Below are positions 1 to 6,308 of a stretch of 12,322 nucleotides of DNA, one piece after another. A program made the position numbers and the translations under genes. The DNA comes from Bacillota bacterium (lineage in GTDB: Bacteria > Bacillota > Clostridia > Clostridiales > Clostridiaceae). The stretch lies in assembly GCA_021779235.1 (NCBI GenBank), contig JAJYBA010000032.1, forward strand, positions 1 to 12,322, in the 5' to 3' direction. The number at the start of each line of letters is the position of its first letter. The first letter of the stretch is position 1. The notes beneath the pieces were generated by a model that searched no databases, was not told the origin of the DNA, and saw nothing but the letters and a program-made list of their open reading frames with translations.

Positions 1-2
1 TT

Positions 3-782
3 ATGATACAAGCTATAAATTTAAGAAAATCCATAAGAAATTATAAAGAGAAAAGTGTGTCCACTGAAGATATGCAAAAAATTAAAACTATTATAAATGA
101 GGCTAAACCTTTGTTTGAGAATATACTGATGGAAGCATTATTAATTGAAGATGGTGAGAAAATTACCGCTACATTTAAGGGCCTTCTTAGTAACTATACA
201 AAAGTAAAAGCTCCTCATTATTTAGCCTTTACTTCAGAAACTAAGGAAGGGCATTTAGAGAACATAGGCTTCATGGGTGAGGAAATAGTTCTTAAACTAA
301 CAGAGCTTGGAATTGGAACTTGTTGGGTAGGTAGTGCAATTAAAGAGGAAGTATTTAGAACTATAGTGAATGTAAAACCTAATCAAAACTATATAATTTT
401 AATTGCTTTTGGGTATCCTACTGAAGAATTAAAACCAGTGACAACAAGAAAGAGATTAGATAAGAACAAACTAGTTACTGGCACTTATGAAAATCAATAT
501 GAAACTATAATACAAGCACTTATTGATGCTCCTTCTGCAGTTAACTCTCAACCTTGGAAATTATCAGTTAGTAGTAATAAATTTGACTTATATCTAGAAA
601 ATAAAAATATTTTAACGAAGAAAATGCTTAAAGAAATGAACCATGTAGATATGGGTATAGGACTTAGTCATTTATATAATTCAGCAATTGAACTTGGCTA
701 TAAAGTCGAACTAACGCAGACTTCTCATAATGAAATAGGCAATTCTGAGTATATTATAAGTGCAATTTTAAATAAAGGTTAA
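3..782 (+). CDS. Nitroreductase-family protein (putative TM-nitroreductase type)
   Basis: This is a 259-residue protein of the FMN-dependent nitroreductase fold, of the type in which two half-domains lie in one chain. The N-terminal NLRKSIRNY (residues 6-14) is the usual phosphate-contacting start of the family. LGIGTCWVG (102-110) is the typical glycine-rich middle motif. APSAVNSQPW (176-185) is the family's 'APS..N.QPW' motif, here in the C-terminal half as in the putative TM-nitroreductase group. DMGIGLSHLYNSAIELG (216-232) is the conserved helix that follows. It would be a cytosolic flavin oxidoreductase; the substrate cannot be read from sequence. The start ATG is only two bases from the window edge, so its ribosome site is not visible and an upstream start cannot be excluded. 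It ends in a bidirectional terminator shared with the convergent peptidase gene. Confidence 0.82.
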   Translation: MIQAINLRKSIRNYKEKSVSTEDMQKIKTIINEAKPLFENILMEALLIEDGEKITATFKGLLSNYTKVKAPHYLAFTSETKEGHLENIGFMGEEIVLKLTELGIGTCWVGSAIKEEVFRTIVNVKPNQNYIILIAFGYPTEELKPVTTRKRLDKNKLVTGTYENQYETIIQALIDAPSAVNSQPWKLSVSSNKFDLYLENKNILTKKMLKEMNHVDMGIGLSHLYNSAIELGYKVELTQTSHNEIGNSEYIISAILNKG

Positions 783-784
783 TA

Positions 785-828
785 AAAATAGGCAGTCTTG
801 CTTTATATGAAAGACTGCCTTTAATTTA
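785..828. terminator. Bidirectional intrinsic terminator
   Basis: A perfect 10-bp stem (AGGCAGTCTT at 790-799, AAGACTGCCT at 811-820) encloses an 11-base loop. It is followed on the plus strand by TTTAATTTATTT, and on the minus strand by TATTTTTATT. It lies between the stops of the convergent nitroreductase and peptidase genes, so it can serve both. Confidence 0.85.
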
Positions 829-842
829 TTTCTACTTCTATA

Positions 843-1919
843 TTATTCTACTATTATTAAATCCTTAGTATAATGGTTTATTACTTCACATCCATCTTCA
901 GTAACTATTACCAAATCTTCTATACGAACGCCTACGTCCCCTGGCAAATAAATACCTGGTTCAATGGAGAAAATTTGTCCCACTTGAACTTTATCAGTAT
1001 TAACGGAAGAAACATCACCGAAATCATGAACCTCAATTCCTATTGAATGTCCTAATCTATGCGTAAAGTATTTTCCGTAACCTTTTTCTGTAATATAATC
1101 TCTAGCTGCAGCATCTATATCACAAAATCTAACTCCTGGTTTAACTTTCTCAATTCCTCTTCTATTTGCTTCTTTAACAATCTCGTAAACTTCTCTACTA
1201 TGATCTAATACGCTTTTGTAGAAAACAGTTCTAGTCATATCTGAACAGTATGAATTCATTTTACATCCTATATCAATAACTACACTATCTCCTTCTTTAA
1301 CTGTTGAGTTGTCCATTTCATGGTGAGGATCTGCTGCATTTGCACCATAACCTATAATTGGATCAAAGGAATGTCCTTCAGTGCCCATTTCCTCCCATAT
1401 GTCACCAAGTAATTTCCCCATTTTCTTTTCGGAATGTTTCTCAGAAACAAGTTTTATCATTTTATCCATAGCACTATCATTCAATTTAGATGCTTCTCTC
1501 ATTAATTCTTTTTCACTTTCGTCTTTACACATTCTTACTGTATCAAGAATTTCAGATCCGTTAACAAATGTGCTACCACCATTTAGTTGCATTAGTTTTA
1601 TTAAAAAATGAGCTGGCCAGTTTTTATCTATACCCATCGTCTTTTCTTTATCAACGTTTTTTGCAAGGATTTCTACTGGACTTTGAGTATCATTAAACCA
1701 TATCTTTTCCACACCTAAATCTTCACTTATAGGGAATAATTCATTAATAAACAACTTATTATGCCCATTTAGGTTAATATACAAAGCAAGCATTCTCTCT
1801 CCAGAGTGTATCCATCTTCCTGTAAGATAAAATATAGCAGATGGATCCGAAACTATTATTTGCGGTATTTGCTTTTCCTCCATAATTTTTAGAACTTTGT
1901 TAAGTCTTTCCTGTATCAT
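843..1919 (-). CDS. M24-family aminopeptidase (Xaa-Pro peptidase type)
   Basis: This 358-residue protein has the creatinase/prolidase layout: an N-terminal domain (about 1-130) and a C-terminal pita-bread metallopeptidase domain (about 135-350). All five expected metal ligands are visible: D216 and D227 (in DIGCKMNSYCSDMTRT), H291 (in HRLGHSIGIEVHD), E320 (in SIEPGIYL) and E334 (in VRIEDLV). Supporting histidines are H199/H200 and H287. The family removes N-terminal residues before proline or cleaves Xaa-Pro dipeptides using two Mn/Co ions in the cytosol; which activity applies here is not decided by sequence. The ATG at 1919 follows an AGGAGGGG ribosome site about six bases upstream. Length is normal for the family. 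A leader of about 245 nt, containing the palindromic element at 2014-2150, is predicted. The gene is divergent from the XRE-cupin regulator. Confidence 0.9.
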   Translation of the reverse strand: MIQERLNKVLKIMEEKQIPQIIVSDPSAIFYLTGRWIHSGERMLALYINLNGHNKLFINELFPISEDLGVEKIWFNDTQSPVEILAKNVDKEKTMGIDKNWPAHFLIKLMQLNGGSTFVNGSEILDTVRMCKDESEKELMREASKLNDSAMDKMIKLVSEKHSEKKMGKLLGDIWEEMGTEGHSFDPIIGYGANAADPHHEMDNSTVKEGDSVVIDIGCKMNSYCSDMTRTVFYKSVLDHSREVYEIVKEANRRGIEKVKPGVRFCDIDAAARDYITEKGYGKYFTHRLGHSIGIEVHDFGDVSSVNTDKVQVGQIFSIEPGIYLPGDVGVRIEDLVIVTEDGCEVINHYTKDLIIVE

Positions 1920-2013
1920 TAAAAATCCCCTCCTGAAATATTTTGATTACGTTTTGATTCCCTGCATTTAGCAGAGCACTACAAACTACTTTTCATTTTT
2001 ATTCCCATTTTCT

Positions 2014-2150
2014 ATTAACGGCATTTCAGCACAAAAGTTTCCCTCTTCTATAATTGGGGTTCCCTATTGTAGTAAAGAGAAATCTTCAGTATGGGTTTGT
2101 ATCTCCTTCTGAAGTCGTTAATATTGCATCACCACAAGTGATACTTTAAT
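2014..2150. repeat. Palindromic intergenic element, copy A
   Basis: The ends ATTAACGGCATTTCAG (2014-2029) and CTGAAGTCGTTAAT (2109-2122) are near-perfect inverted repeats. Inside, 2038-2047 pairs with 2075-2082, and 2048-2058 pairs with 2062-2072 around a 3-base loop, so the whole 109 bases can form one elongated imperfect hairpin. A small hairpin follows at once: GCATCAC (2126-2132), loop CACAA, GTGATAC (2138-2144), then TTTAAT. Both the end sequences and the small hairpin recur in copy B at 12204-12304; 31 of 42 bases match without gaps between 2109-2150 and 12263-12304. It lies inside the predicted 5' leader of the peptidase gene (minus strand). It could be a structured RNA or a MITE/REP-like element. 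No T-box, lysine, SAM, TPP or cobalamin consensus is recognisable in it. Confidence 0.65.
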
Positions 2151-2170
2151 TCAGGAACAATAATCAGAAA

Positions 2171-2179
2171 ATTATATCA
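2171..2179 (-). promoter_or_regulatory. Candidate extended -10 promoter of the peptidase gene
   Basis: The minus strand reads TGATATAAT here, an exact extended -10 (TGnTATAAT). No good -35 box is seen, which is tolerated for extended -10 promoters. Transcription would begin near 2164 and produce a leader of about 245 nt that carries element A before the peptidase start at 1919. Confidence 0.5.
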
Positions 2180-2229
2180 TTTCTATTAATGATTTTATCA
2201 TATAAATTTAACAATGTACATAATTTTTA

Positions 2230-2272
2230 AAGTATTACTGTAATTATTTAAGTGTCACTGTAATTAATTACA
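2230..2272. repeat. 20-bp tandem direct repeat with internal palindrome
   Basis: Two adjacent 20-bp units (2230-2249 and 2250-2269) match at 17 of 20 positions and share the core ACTGTAATTA. The second unit runs into a perfect 14-bp palindrome, TGTAATTAATTACA (2259-2272). A third related core (ATTGTAATTAG) lies near 2325-2336. The array sits between the divergent peptidase and regulator promoters, so protein binding sites are plausible; no known motif is recognised. Confidence 0.45.
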
Positions 2273-2343
2273 TATAACAATGATTTATATGAGGCCCAAC
2301 TAGAAGCATTTACAAACTAATGATTATTGTAATTAGTCTTATA

Positions 2344-2383
2344 TTGAATAAAAATATTTCTTATGTTACTATTTAAGAAATAT
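2344..2383 (+). promoter_or_regulatory. Promoter and overlapping dyad operator of the XRE-cupin gene
   Basis: A sigma-A-like promoter is seen as TTGAAT (2344-2349), a 17-base spacer and TACTAT (2367-2372). A perfect 10-bp inverted repeat, ATATTTCTTA (2354-2363) and TAAGAAATAT (2374-2383), spans the spacer and brackets the -10 box. A dyad placed over the promoter of a helix-turn-helix gene is the usual sign of autorepression; that role is inferred, not shown. Confidence 0.5.
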
Positions 2384-2415
2384 ATATAACTACACCTAAT
2401 AATTGGAGGAAATTC

Positions 2416-2961
2416 ATGATTGATGAAATATCAGCAAAGATTCGTAACCTAAGGAAAGAAAAGGACCTAACTTTAAAAGATTTAAGTGAGAAAACAGGTC
2501 TATCAGTAAGCTTTCTATCTCAGATAGAAAATGGTTCTTCTTCTCTTGCAATTACTTCTTTAAAAAAAATTGCAGAAGCATTAAACGTTGAAATAGAGTA
2601 CTTTTTTAAAACCCCAGAAATTCATAATTTTTTAGTAAAAGCAGATGAAGAAAAGTCATTTAAAATAGAAGGCTCAAATTCTGAATACGTAAGAATTAGC
2701 GGTGATTTTCCTGGAAGAAAAATCGAATCTATGTTGATCATTATTCCCCCTGAGCAAATGCACGGAACCAAATTTAATCATCCGGGGGAAGAGTTTGTTT
2801 ATGTACTTGAAGGAGCACTAATTGTAAATCTTGCTGGAACCGATTATCTTGTAAAAGCAGGTGATTCAATACAATATCCTTCAACTATAGATCATTCATG
2901 GATGAACCCACTTAGCGAAAAAACAAAATTGCTTAGCATTGTTACCCCGTTAATTTTCTAA
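2416..2961 (+). CDS. XRE-family transcriptional regulator with C-terminal cupin domain
   Basis: This 181-residue regulator has two parts. Residues 7-62 form an XRE/Cro-type helix-turn-helix (IRNLRKEKDLTLKDLSEKTG, then SVSFLSQIENG, then SLKKIAEALNV). Residues 100-178 form a cupin_2 barrel, with first motif HPGEEFVYVLEGAL (122-135) and second motif AGDSIQYPSTIDHSWMN (148-164); H122, E126 and H160 are candidate metal or ligand contacts. The family (PuuR-like and similar) binds a small effector in the cupin and represses nearby metabolic genes. The ATG follows TTGGAGGAAATTC, a good ribosome site. Its promoter carries a dyad, suggesting autoregulation. It is divergent from the M24 peptidase gene, which makes that gene a possible second target. 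The effector is unknown. Confidence 0.88.
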   Translation: MIDEISAKIRNLRKEKDLTLKDLSEKTGLSVSFLSQIENGSSSLAITSLKKIAEALNVEIEYFFKTPEIHNFLVKADEEKSFKIEGSNSEYVRISGDFPGRKIESMLIIIPPEQMHGTKFNHPGEEFVYVLEGALIVNLAGTDYLVKAGDSIQYPSTIDHSWMNPLSEKTKLLSIVTPLIF

Positions 2962-2965
2962 AAGA

Positions 2966-3010
2966 TAAAAAGACAGCTATAAAAAAACATAGCTGTCTTC
3001 TTTGTTTTAA
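2966..3010. terminator. Bidirectional intrinsic terminator
   Basis: A perfect 11-bp stem (AAGACAGCTAT at 2970-2980, ATAGCTGTCTT at 2989-2999) has an A-rich 8-base loop. The plus strand continues CTTTGTTTTAATTTT, and the minus strand continues TTTATCTTTT. It lies between the convergent stops of the regulator and the HNH gene and can serve both. Confidence 0.85.
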
Positions 3011-3064
3011 TTTTGATATTTTAAAAATATAGTAAATATAACTTTTATTTGAAGTGACCTATGG

Positions 3065-3463
3065 CTATTCTGATTTTTCTTCTAAATACTTTACTTCCAA
3101 AAGCATCTTATCATCATATCTTTTTCTTCCCATAAGCCTAAAAATAATATCCGCTTTTCTAAAGCCTTTATCATCTTTGTTATATTCCTTAAAAAGTCTT
3201 TTAATCATACCTTTATTTATATTAAGCAAAAGTACTAATTCCTCAATAGCATAAACTTCCTTTATTAAAATATCTTGTAGTTCTGTCTGCATGTGAAGCT
3301 TATACTCTAAATCTAATTTTCTATTCTTGTGTGGTCCGCTAGGTCCCCTATGATGCTGTGAGCAAAGGTATCTAAAGTTAAGTGGGAATTCAATGCCCCC
3401 TTGGCTTCTATAAACTATATGATGTTTATCAGCTGGGTTTCCACAGATTTCACACTTAAACAA
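3065..3463 (-). CDS. Small HNH endonuclease-like protein
   Basis: From the preferred start the protein has 132 residues. Residues 4-38 form a zinc-braced HNH motif: C4-x2-C7, H14-H15, the YRSQGG turn (18-23), N29, then C34-x2-H37-H38. This matches the standard CxxC...HH...N...CxxHH form. The rest (about 60-125) is basic and helical, with stretches such as YAIEELVLLLNINKGMIKRL and FRKADIIFRLMGRKRYD that could be a DNA-binding helix-turn-helix; this is my reading. The open frame extends to a TTG at 3496, but a perfect AGGAGGT at 3470-3476 sits six bases before the TTG at 3463, so that start is chosen. It lies downstream of rpsA on the same strand, with a 35-base palindrome between. No partner system (phage, methylase, toxin) is nearby, so the DNA target and role are unknown. 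Confidence 0.75.
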   Translation of the reverse strand: MFKCEICGNPADKHHIVYRSQGGIEFPLNFRYLCSQHHRGPSGPHKNRKLDLEYKLHMQTELQDILIKEVYAIEELVLLLNINKGMIKRLFKEYNKDDKGFRKADIIFRLMGRKRYDDKMLLEVKYLEEKSE

Positions 3464-3487
3464 TGTTTTACCTCCTTGTAAAGTTCC

Positions 3488-3522
3488 AGGGTACAAAACA
3501 ATTAATAATTGTTTTGTACCCT
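3488..3522. promoter_or_regulatory. Perfect 17-bp inverted repeat upstream of the HNH gene
   Basis: Positions 3488-3504 (AGGGTACAAAACAATTA) and 3506-3522 are exact reverse complements around a single central base. On the minus strand it ends 11 bases before the HNH gene's ribosome site. Neither strand carries a U-tract after it, so it is a poor intrinsic terminator for rpsA. An operator, an RNA stability hairpin or a recombination site are all possible. Confidence 0.6.
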
Positions 3523-3549
3523 AAATCTTACTAAAATCTATGATTTCTA

Positions 3550-4725
3550 CTAAAATTTAAAATCTTTAAATTTATCTTTCCATAAATCTCCTAAAGTTAC
3601 ACCCTGTTCTTCCTCATTATATTTAGCTAAATCGCCAAAGCCCTTATCTGCTGCCTCTTTAATACTAAGGCTTATTCTCTTATCTTTTTCATTTATTTCA
3701 CCAATTTTGACTTTTACAGTGTCTCCAACCTTTAATACATCAGAAACCTTTGCTATACGATCCTCTGATATCTCTGATAAATGGACTAGTCCTTCTATTC
3801 CTGATTCAAGTTGTACGAAAGCTCCGAATTCCATTAATTTTACCACAGTTCCCTCTACTATATCATTAGTATGGTATTTGCTTGATATGTTATTCCAAGG
3901 ATTTCCCGCTACATCTTTAAGCCCTAGAGATATTCTTCCCTTTACTTTATCAAAATCTAAAACATAAACCTCTACTTCATCTCCAACAGACACAACTTCT
4001 GATGGATCAAGAACTCTTTTCCAGGATAAATCTGAAACGTGAATAAGACCATCAATGCCACCTAAATCTACAAATGCACCAAACTTAGCGAGTCTTGTTA
4101 CAACACCTTTTCTCTTTTCACCCTTTTTCAGTTCATTCCAAACTATGTCTTTCTTAACTTCGCTTTCTGCTTTTTCTATTACTTTTCTAGATAGAACTAC
4201 TTTTTTGTTTTCTTTATCTAACTCAATTATTTTAACTTCTAAAGTTTTACCTTTAAAATCTTGTAGATTTTCCACATAAGCATTTGACATTTGTGAGGCA
4301 GGTATAAAGGCTCTAACTCCATCAACATAAGCTGTAGCTCCACCCTTTACTATTTCACTAACTGTCACCTCAAAAGCTTTATTTTCATCTAAAATTTCCT
4401 GGAATTTATCCCAAACTTTAATGTTGTCTGCTCTTTTTTTAGATAAAAGCACATTTCCTTCTCCATCATTAACTTTCATTATATATACAAAAATTTCATC
4501 ATCAACCTTTACAACATCTGCAGGATTTATATCTTTTTCATTTGAAATCTCTTCTTTTGGTATAATTCCATCTGTCATAAAGCCTATGTTAACAAGCGCT
4601 TCACTTTCATTTACAGAAATTACAGTTCCTTTAACAATGTCCCCACTGTTAATATGCACCATAGATTCATCAATCTTATCCATCATATCATTCATGGAAA
4701 CTTCATCTCTATTATCTGTTGTCAT
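3550..4725 (-). CDS. rpsA: S1 RNA-binding domain protein, ribosomal protein S1 type
   Basis: This 391-residue protein contains four S1 (OB-fold) RNA-binding domains, at about residues 27-97, 115-182, 200-270 and 286-356. The third and fourth are the most typical (GVVTRLAKFGAFVDLGGIDG and GTVVKLMEFGAFVQLESG, each followed by GLxHxSxxS and ending in RISLxxK). The C-terminal 30 residues are acidic then basic and unstructured-looking. Four-domain S1 proteins of about 380-400 residues are standard in Firmicutes, where they are annotated RpsA (YpfD in Bacillus); they bind mRNA and are less tightly ribosomal than the six-domain proteobacterial S1. The ATG at 4725 follows GAGGGAGTG. A good promoter is seen at 4755-4784. 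No classical terminator follows the gene, so transcription may continue into the HNH gene 86 bases downstream. Confidence 0.88.
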   Translation of the reverse strand: MTTDNRDEVSMNDMMDKIDESMVHINSGDIVKGTVISVNESEALVNIGFMTDGIIPKEEISNEKDINPADVVKVDDEIFVYIMKVNDGEGNVLLSKKRADNIKVWDKFQEILDENKAFEVTVSEIVKGGATAYVDGVRAFIPASQMSNAYVENLQDFKGKTLEVKIIELDKENKKVVLSRKVIEKAESEVKKDIVWNELKKGEKRKGVVTRLAKFGAFVDLGGIDGLIHVSDLSWKRVLDPSEVVSVGDEVEVYVLDFDKVKGRISLGLKDVAGNPWNNISSKYHTNDIVEGTVVKLMEFGAFVQLESGIEGLVHLSEISEDRIAKVSDVLKVGDTVKVKIGEINEKDKRISLSIKEAADKGFGDLAKYNEEEQGVTLGDLWKDKFKDFKF

Positions 4726-4754
4726 ATAAATACACTCCCTCTTATTACATAATT

Positions 4755-4784
4755 ATTATCTCAGCACATTTAAATAAATAACAA
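4755..4784 (-). promoter_or_regulatory. Candidate sigma-A promoter of rpsA
   Basis: On the minus strand TTGTTA (4779-4784) is followed by an 18-base spacer and GATAAT (4755-4760). The predicted start point lies about 25 bases before the ATG at 4725, leaving a short leader with the ribosome site. Confidence 0.5.
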
Positions 4785-4917
4785 CTCAGTATGCTAGTCT
4801 ATTTTCATGTACCTAAACCATCTTTGAATTACTTATATAGTTTAATTTTTATATTCTATAAATATTCATCCAAATCCTGCTTATTTTCAAAATACACTTT
4901 TTTTATATCTAATTACT

Positions 4918-5907
4918 TTACACCTGACCTATGCATAAGGTCATACCTTCAAGCTTCATCTTACTACTTATAATCCTTGCCCCGCTAAGTTCTACGCAAG
5001 GTTCACTAACAGCTCTAACTCCAATAGTTTTCTCTACAAAATCACTACCTTCAAATTTATGTTGTATTGGCCTTATCTCTTCCGTAGTGAATATTTTAAG
5101 TTGGCATTTTAAATAATCTACTAATTCTTTTATTGCCACCTCATCTTTTTTAACTTCTACTGTGGAAACCGACTTTATAGCTCTATTATCTATATTATAT
5201 TCTTTAAGCACCCTTAATACTGTTTGCTGCATTTTCTCAGATGAAAAATCTTTTCTACAACCTATTCCAAGTACAATATCACTTCTTATTAATTTAAGCG
5301 TAGGTACAATATGTCCCTGTAGATGCCCATTAATACTCTCTCTACTACCAACGTAAAGCAAGCCACTAATATCATCTAAATTACTACTATATCCAGCAGG
5401 TGTTTGTACTATTCCCTTTTCATCAAAAAAACCAACTCTTTTTCCTTCTACTAAAAGCGCAGCTATATCTTTTGCTTTTTTCAGATCTTCAATAATAAGT
5501 CCATTATCTTTCGCTACCATATCTGGAGCAGTAATACCTAAATTGTCTGTAGCCGTAGTTATTATAGGTTGTGCCATAAGACACTTGCTAACCTCTAAGG
5601 TAAACTCATTCGCTCCACCTAAATGACCACTTAATAGACTTATAACATAATTACAAGAATTATCTATAACTAATACTGCAGGGTCCATATCCTTGCTTTT
5701 TATGTGTGGTGCTATAGCTCTGACTGCAATACCTGTGGAACTTATAAATATTATAGCTGAATAACTTTCCATTACCTTTTTACTAACTTCCTTAAAATTA
5801 AAATCACTTTGTTTTTTCTTTGAATATAAATCAATATTAAAACTTAAAGCTAATTTATCCGCTATTTTATCTCCTTGTTCTGTAAATGTAATAACTGCAT
5901 ATTCCAT
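4918..5907 (-). CDS. cbiG: Cobalt-precorrin-5A hydrolase CbiG
   Basis: CbiG opens the delta-lactone ring of cobalt-precorrin-5A and releases acetaldehyde, in the anaerobic (early cobalt) cobalamin pathway. The 329-residue protein shows all three parts of the family. The N-terminal domain (about 50-131) has STGIAVRAIAPHIKSKDMDP, then DNSCNYVISLLSGHLGGANE. The linking domain spans about 135-210. The C-terminal domain (211-328) begins LGIGCRK and contains VRAVSEPCVELSGA. Length is typical. The ATG at 5907 follows a modest GGTGA ribosome site, and an exact TATAAT (minus strand, 5949-5954) without a clear -35 box may be its promoter. No other cobalamin gene is in the window: rpsA is downstream and the transporter operon upstream, so it stands alone here. 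No cobalamin riboswitch is seen before it. Confidence 0.92.
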   Translation of the reverse strand: MEYAVITFTEQGDKIADKLALSFNIDLYSKKKQSDFNFKEVSKKVMESYSAIIFISSTGIAVRAIAPHIKSKDMDPAVLVIDNSCNYVISLLSGHLGGANEFTLEVSKCLMAQPIITTATDNLGITAPDMVAKDNGLIIEDLKKAKDIAALLVEGKRVGFFDEKGIVQTPAGYSSNLDDISGLLYVGSRESINGHLQGHIVPTLKLIRSDIVLGIGCRKDFSSEKMQQTVLRVLKEYNIDNRAIKSVSTVEVKKDEVAIKELVDYLKCQLKIFTTEEIRPIQHKFEGSDFVEKTIGVRAVSEPCVELSGARIISSKMKLEGMTLCIGQV

Positions 5908-5978
5908 GTTTTCACCGTTCCTATTATTTATTAAAATATCACACTATAATTATACACAAAATAATTGAGTAAATCATT

Positions 5979-6210
5979 GGGGACAGTTAATAACTATTTA
6001 CACCAAACAAAAAAGTCAGGGACAGTTAACAACTATTTGAAATATTATGCCAGTATTAAATTAATTAGGAAAACAATAGAAATATAAGAGTTCAATAAAC
6101 TTATTAACTGTCCCTATCATTTCCCCTACTCTATCACGAAAAATTGAATTAGTTGTTAACTGTCCCCCATCATTCAGAATTTAGAATTGAAATAGTTCTT
6201 AACCGTCCCC
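5979..6210. repeat. Cluster of five GGGACAGTTAA-type repeats
   Basis: Five copies of a motif of about 20 bases lie within 232 bases. Two are direct: 5979-6000 (GGGGACAGTTAATAACTATT) and 6018-6040 (AGGGACAGTTAACAACTATT). Three are inverted: 6094-6115, 6147-6168 and 6190-6210, the last reading GGGGACGGTTAAGAACTATT on the minus strand. The opposing pairs can form nested hairpins. Short repeats of this GGGGACRGTT kind are common in clostridial and other genomes, often near IS200-like REP-associated transposases, so these are probably remnants of REP/MITE-like insertions. No transposase lies here. Apart from these repeats, the cbiG promoter region and the operon terminator, I see nothing else in the 5908-6308 gap. 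Confidence 0.65.
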
Positions 6211-6221
6211 TATTGTTCACC

Positions 6222-6261
6222 ATAAAAAAGCACATGGTAATTTTTTATTATTACCATGCAC
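6222..6261 (-). terminator. Intrinsic terminator of the xpt-transporter operon
   Basis: On the minus strand GTGCATGGTAA (6251-6261) pairs with TTACCATGTGC (6230-6240) around a 10-base loop, with one mismatch, followed by TTTTTTATG. It lies about 48 bases after the stop of the last permease gene. Confidence 0.85.
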
Positions 6262-6308
6262 TTCAATAATTTTTACAACTATAGAGATTAAGACACCTGT
6301 AAGCCTGA

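Noticed and set aside
2004..2033. Short leader peptide (ATG GGA ATA AAA...) upstream of the peptidase gene, minus strand near 1978-2007
   Set aside because: It is only nine codons, without a ribosome site or a run of regulatory codons.
1920..2165. T-box or another known riboswitch in the peptidase leader
   Set aside because: The T-box signature (TGGNACCGCG) is missing, and no lysine, SAM, TPP, FMN, glycine or cobalamin core could be matched. A small hairpin at 1960-1976 is too short to identify.
3488..3522. Intrinsic terminator of rpsA
   Set aside because: The stem is perfect but no T-run follows on either strand, so termination by the usual intrinsic mechanism is not supported.
4421..4729. 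A 102-codon plus-strand frame lying opposite the start of rpsA
   Set aside because: It is entirely antisense to a well-supported S1 protein, Ser/Thr/Phe-rich as expected from reverse reading, and lacks a ribosome site.
5979..6210. CRISPR array
   Set aside because: Copies are in both orientations, unevenly spaced and divergent, with no cas genes, so they do not form an array.
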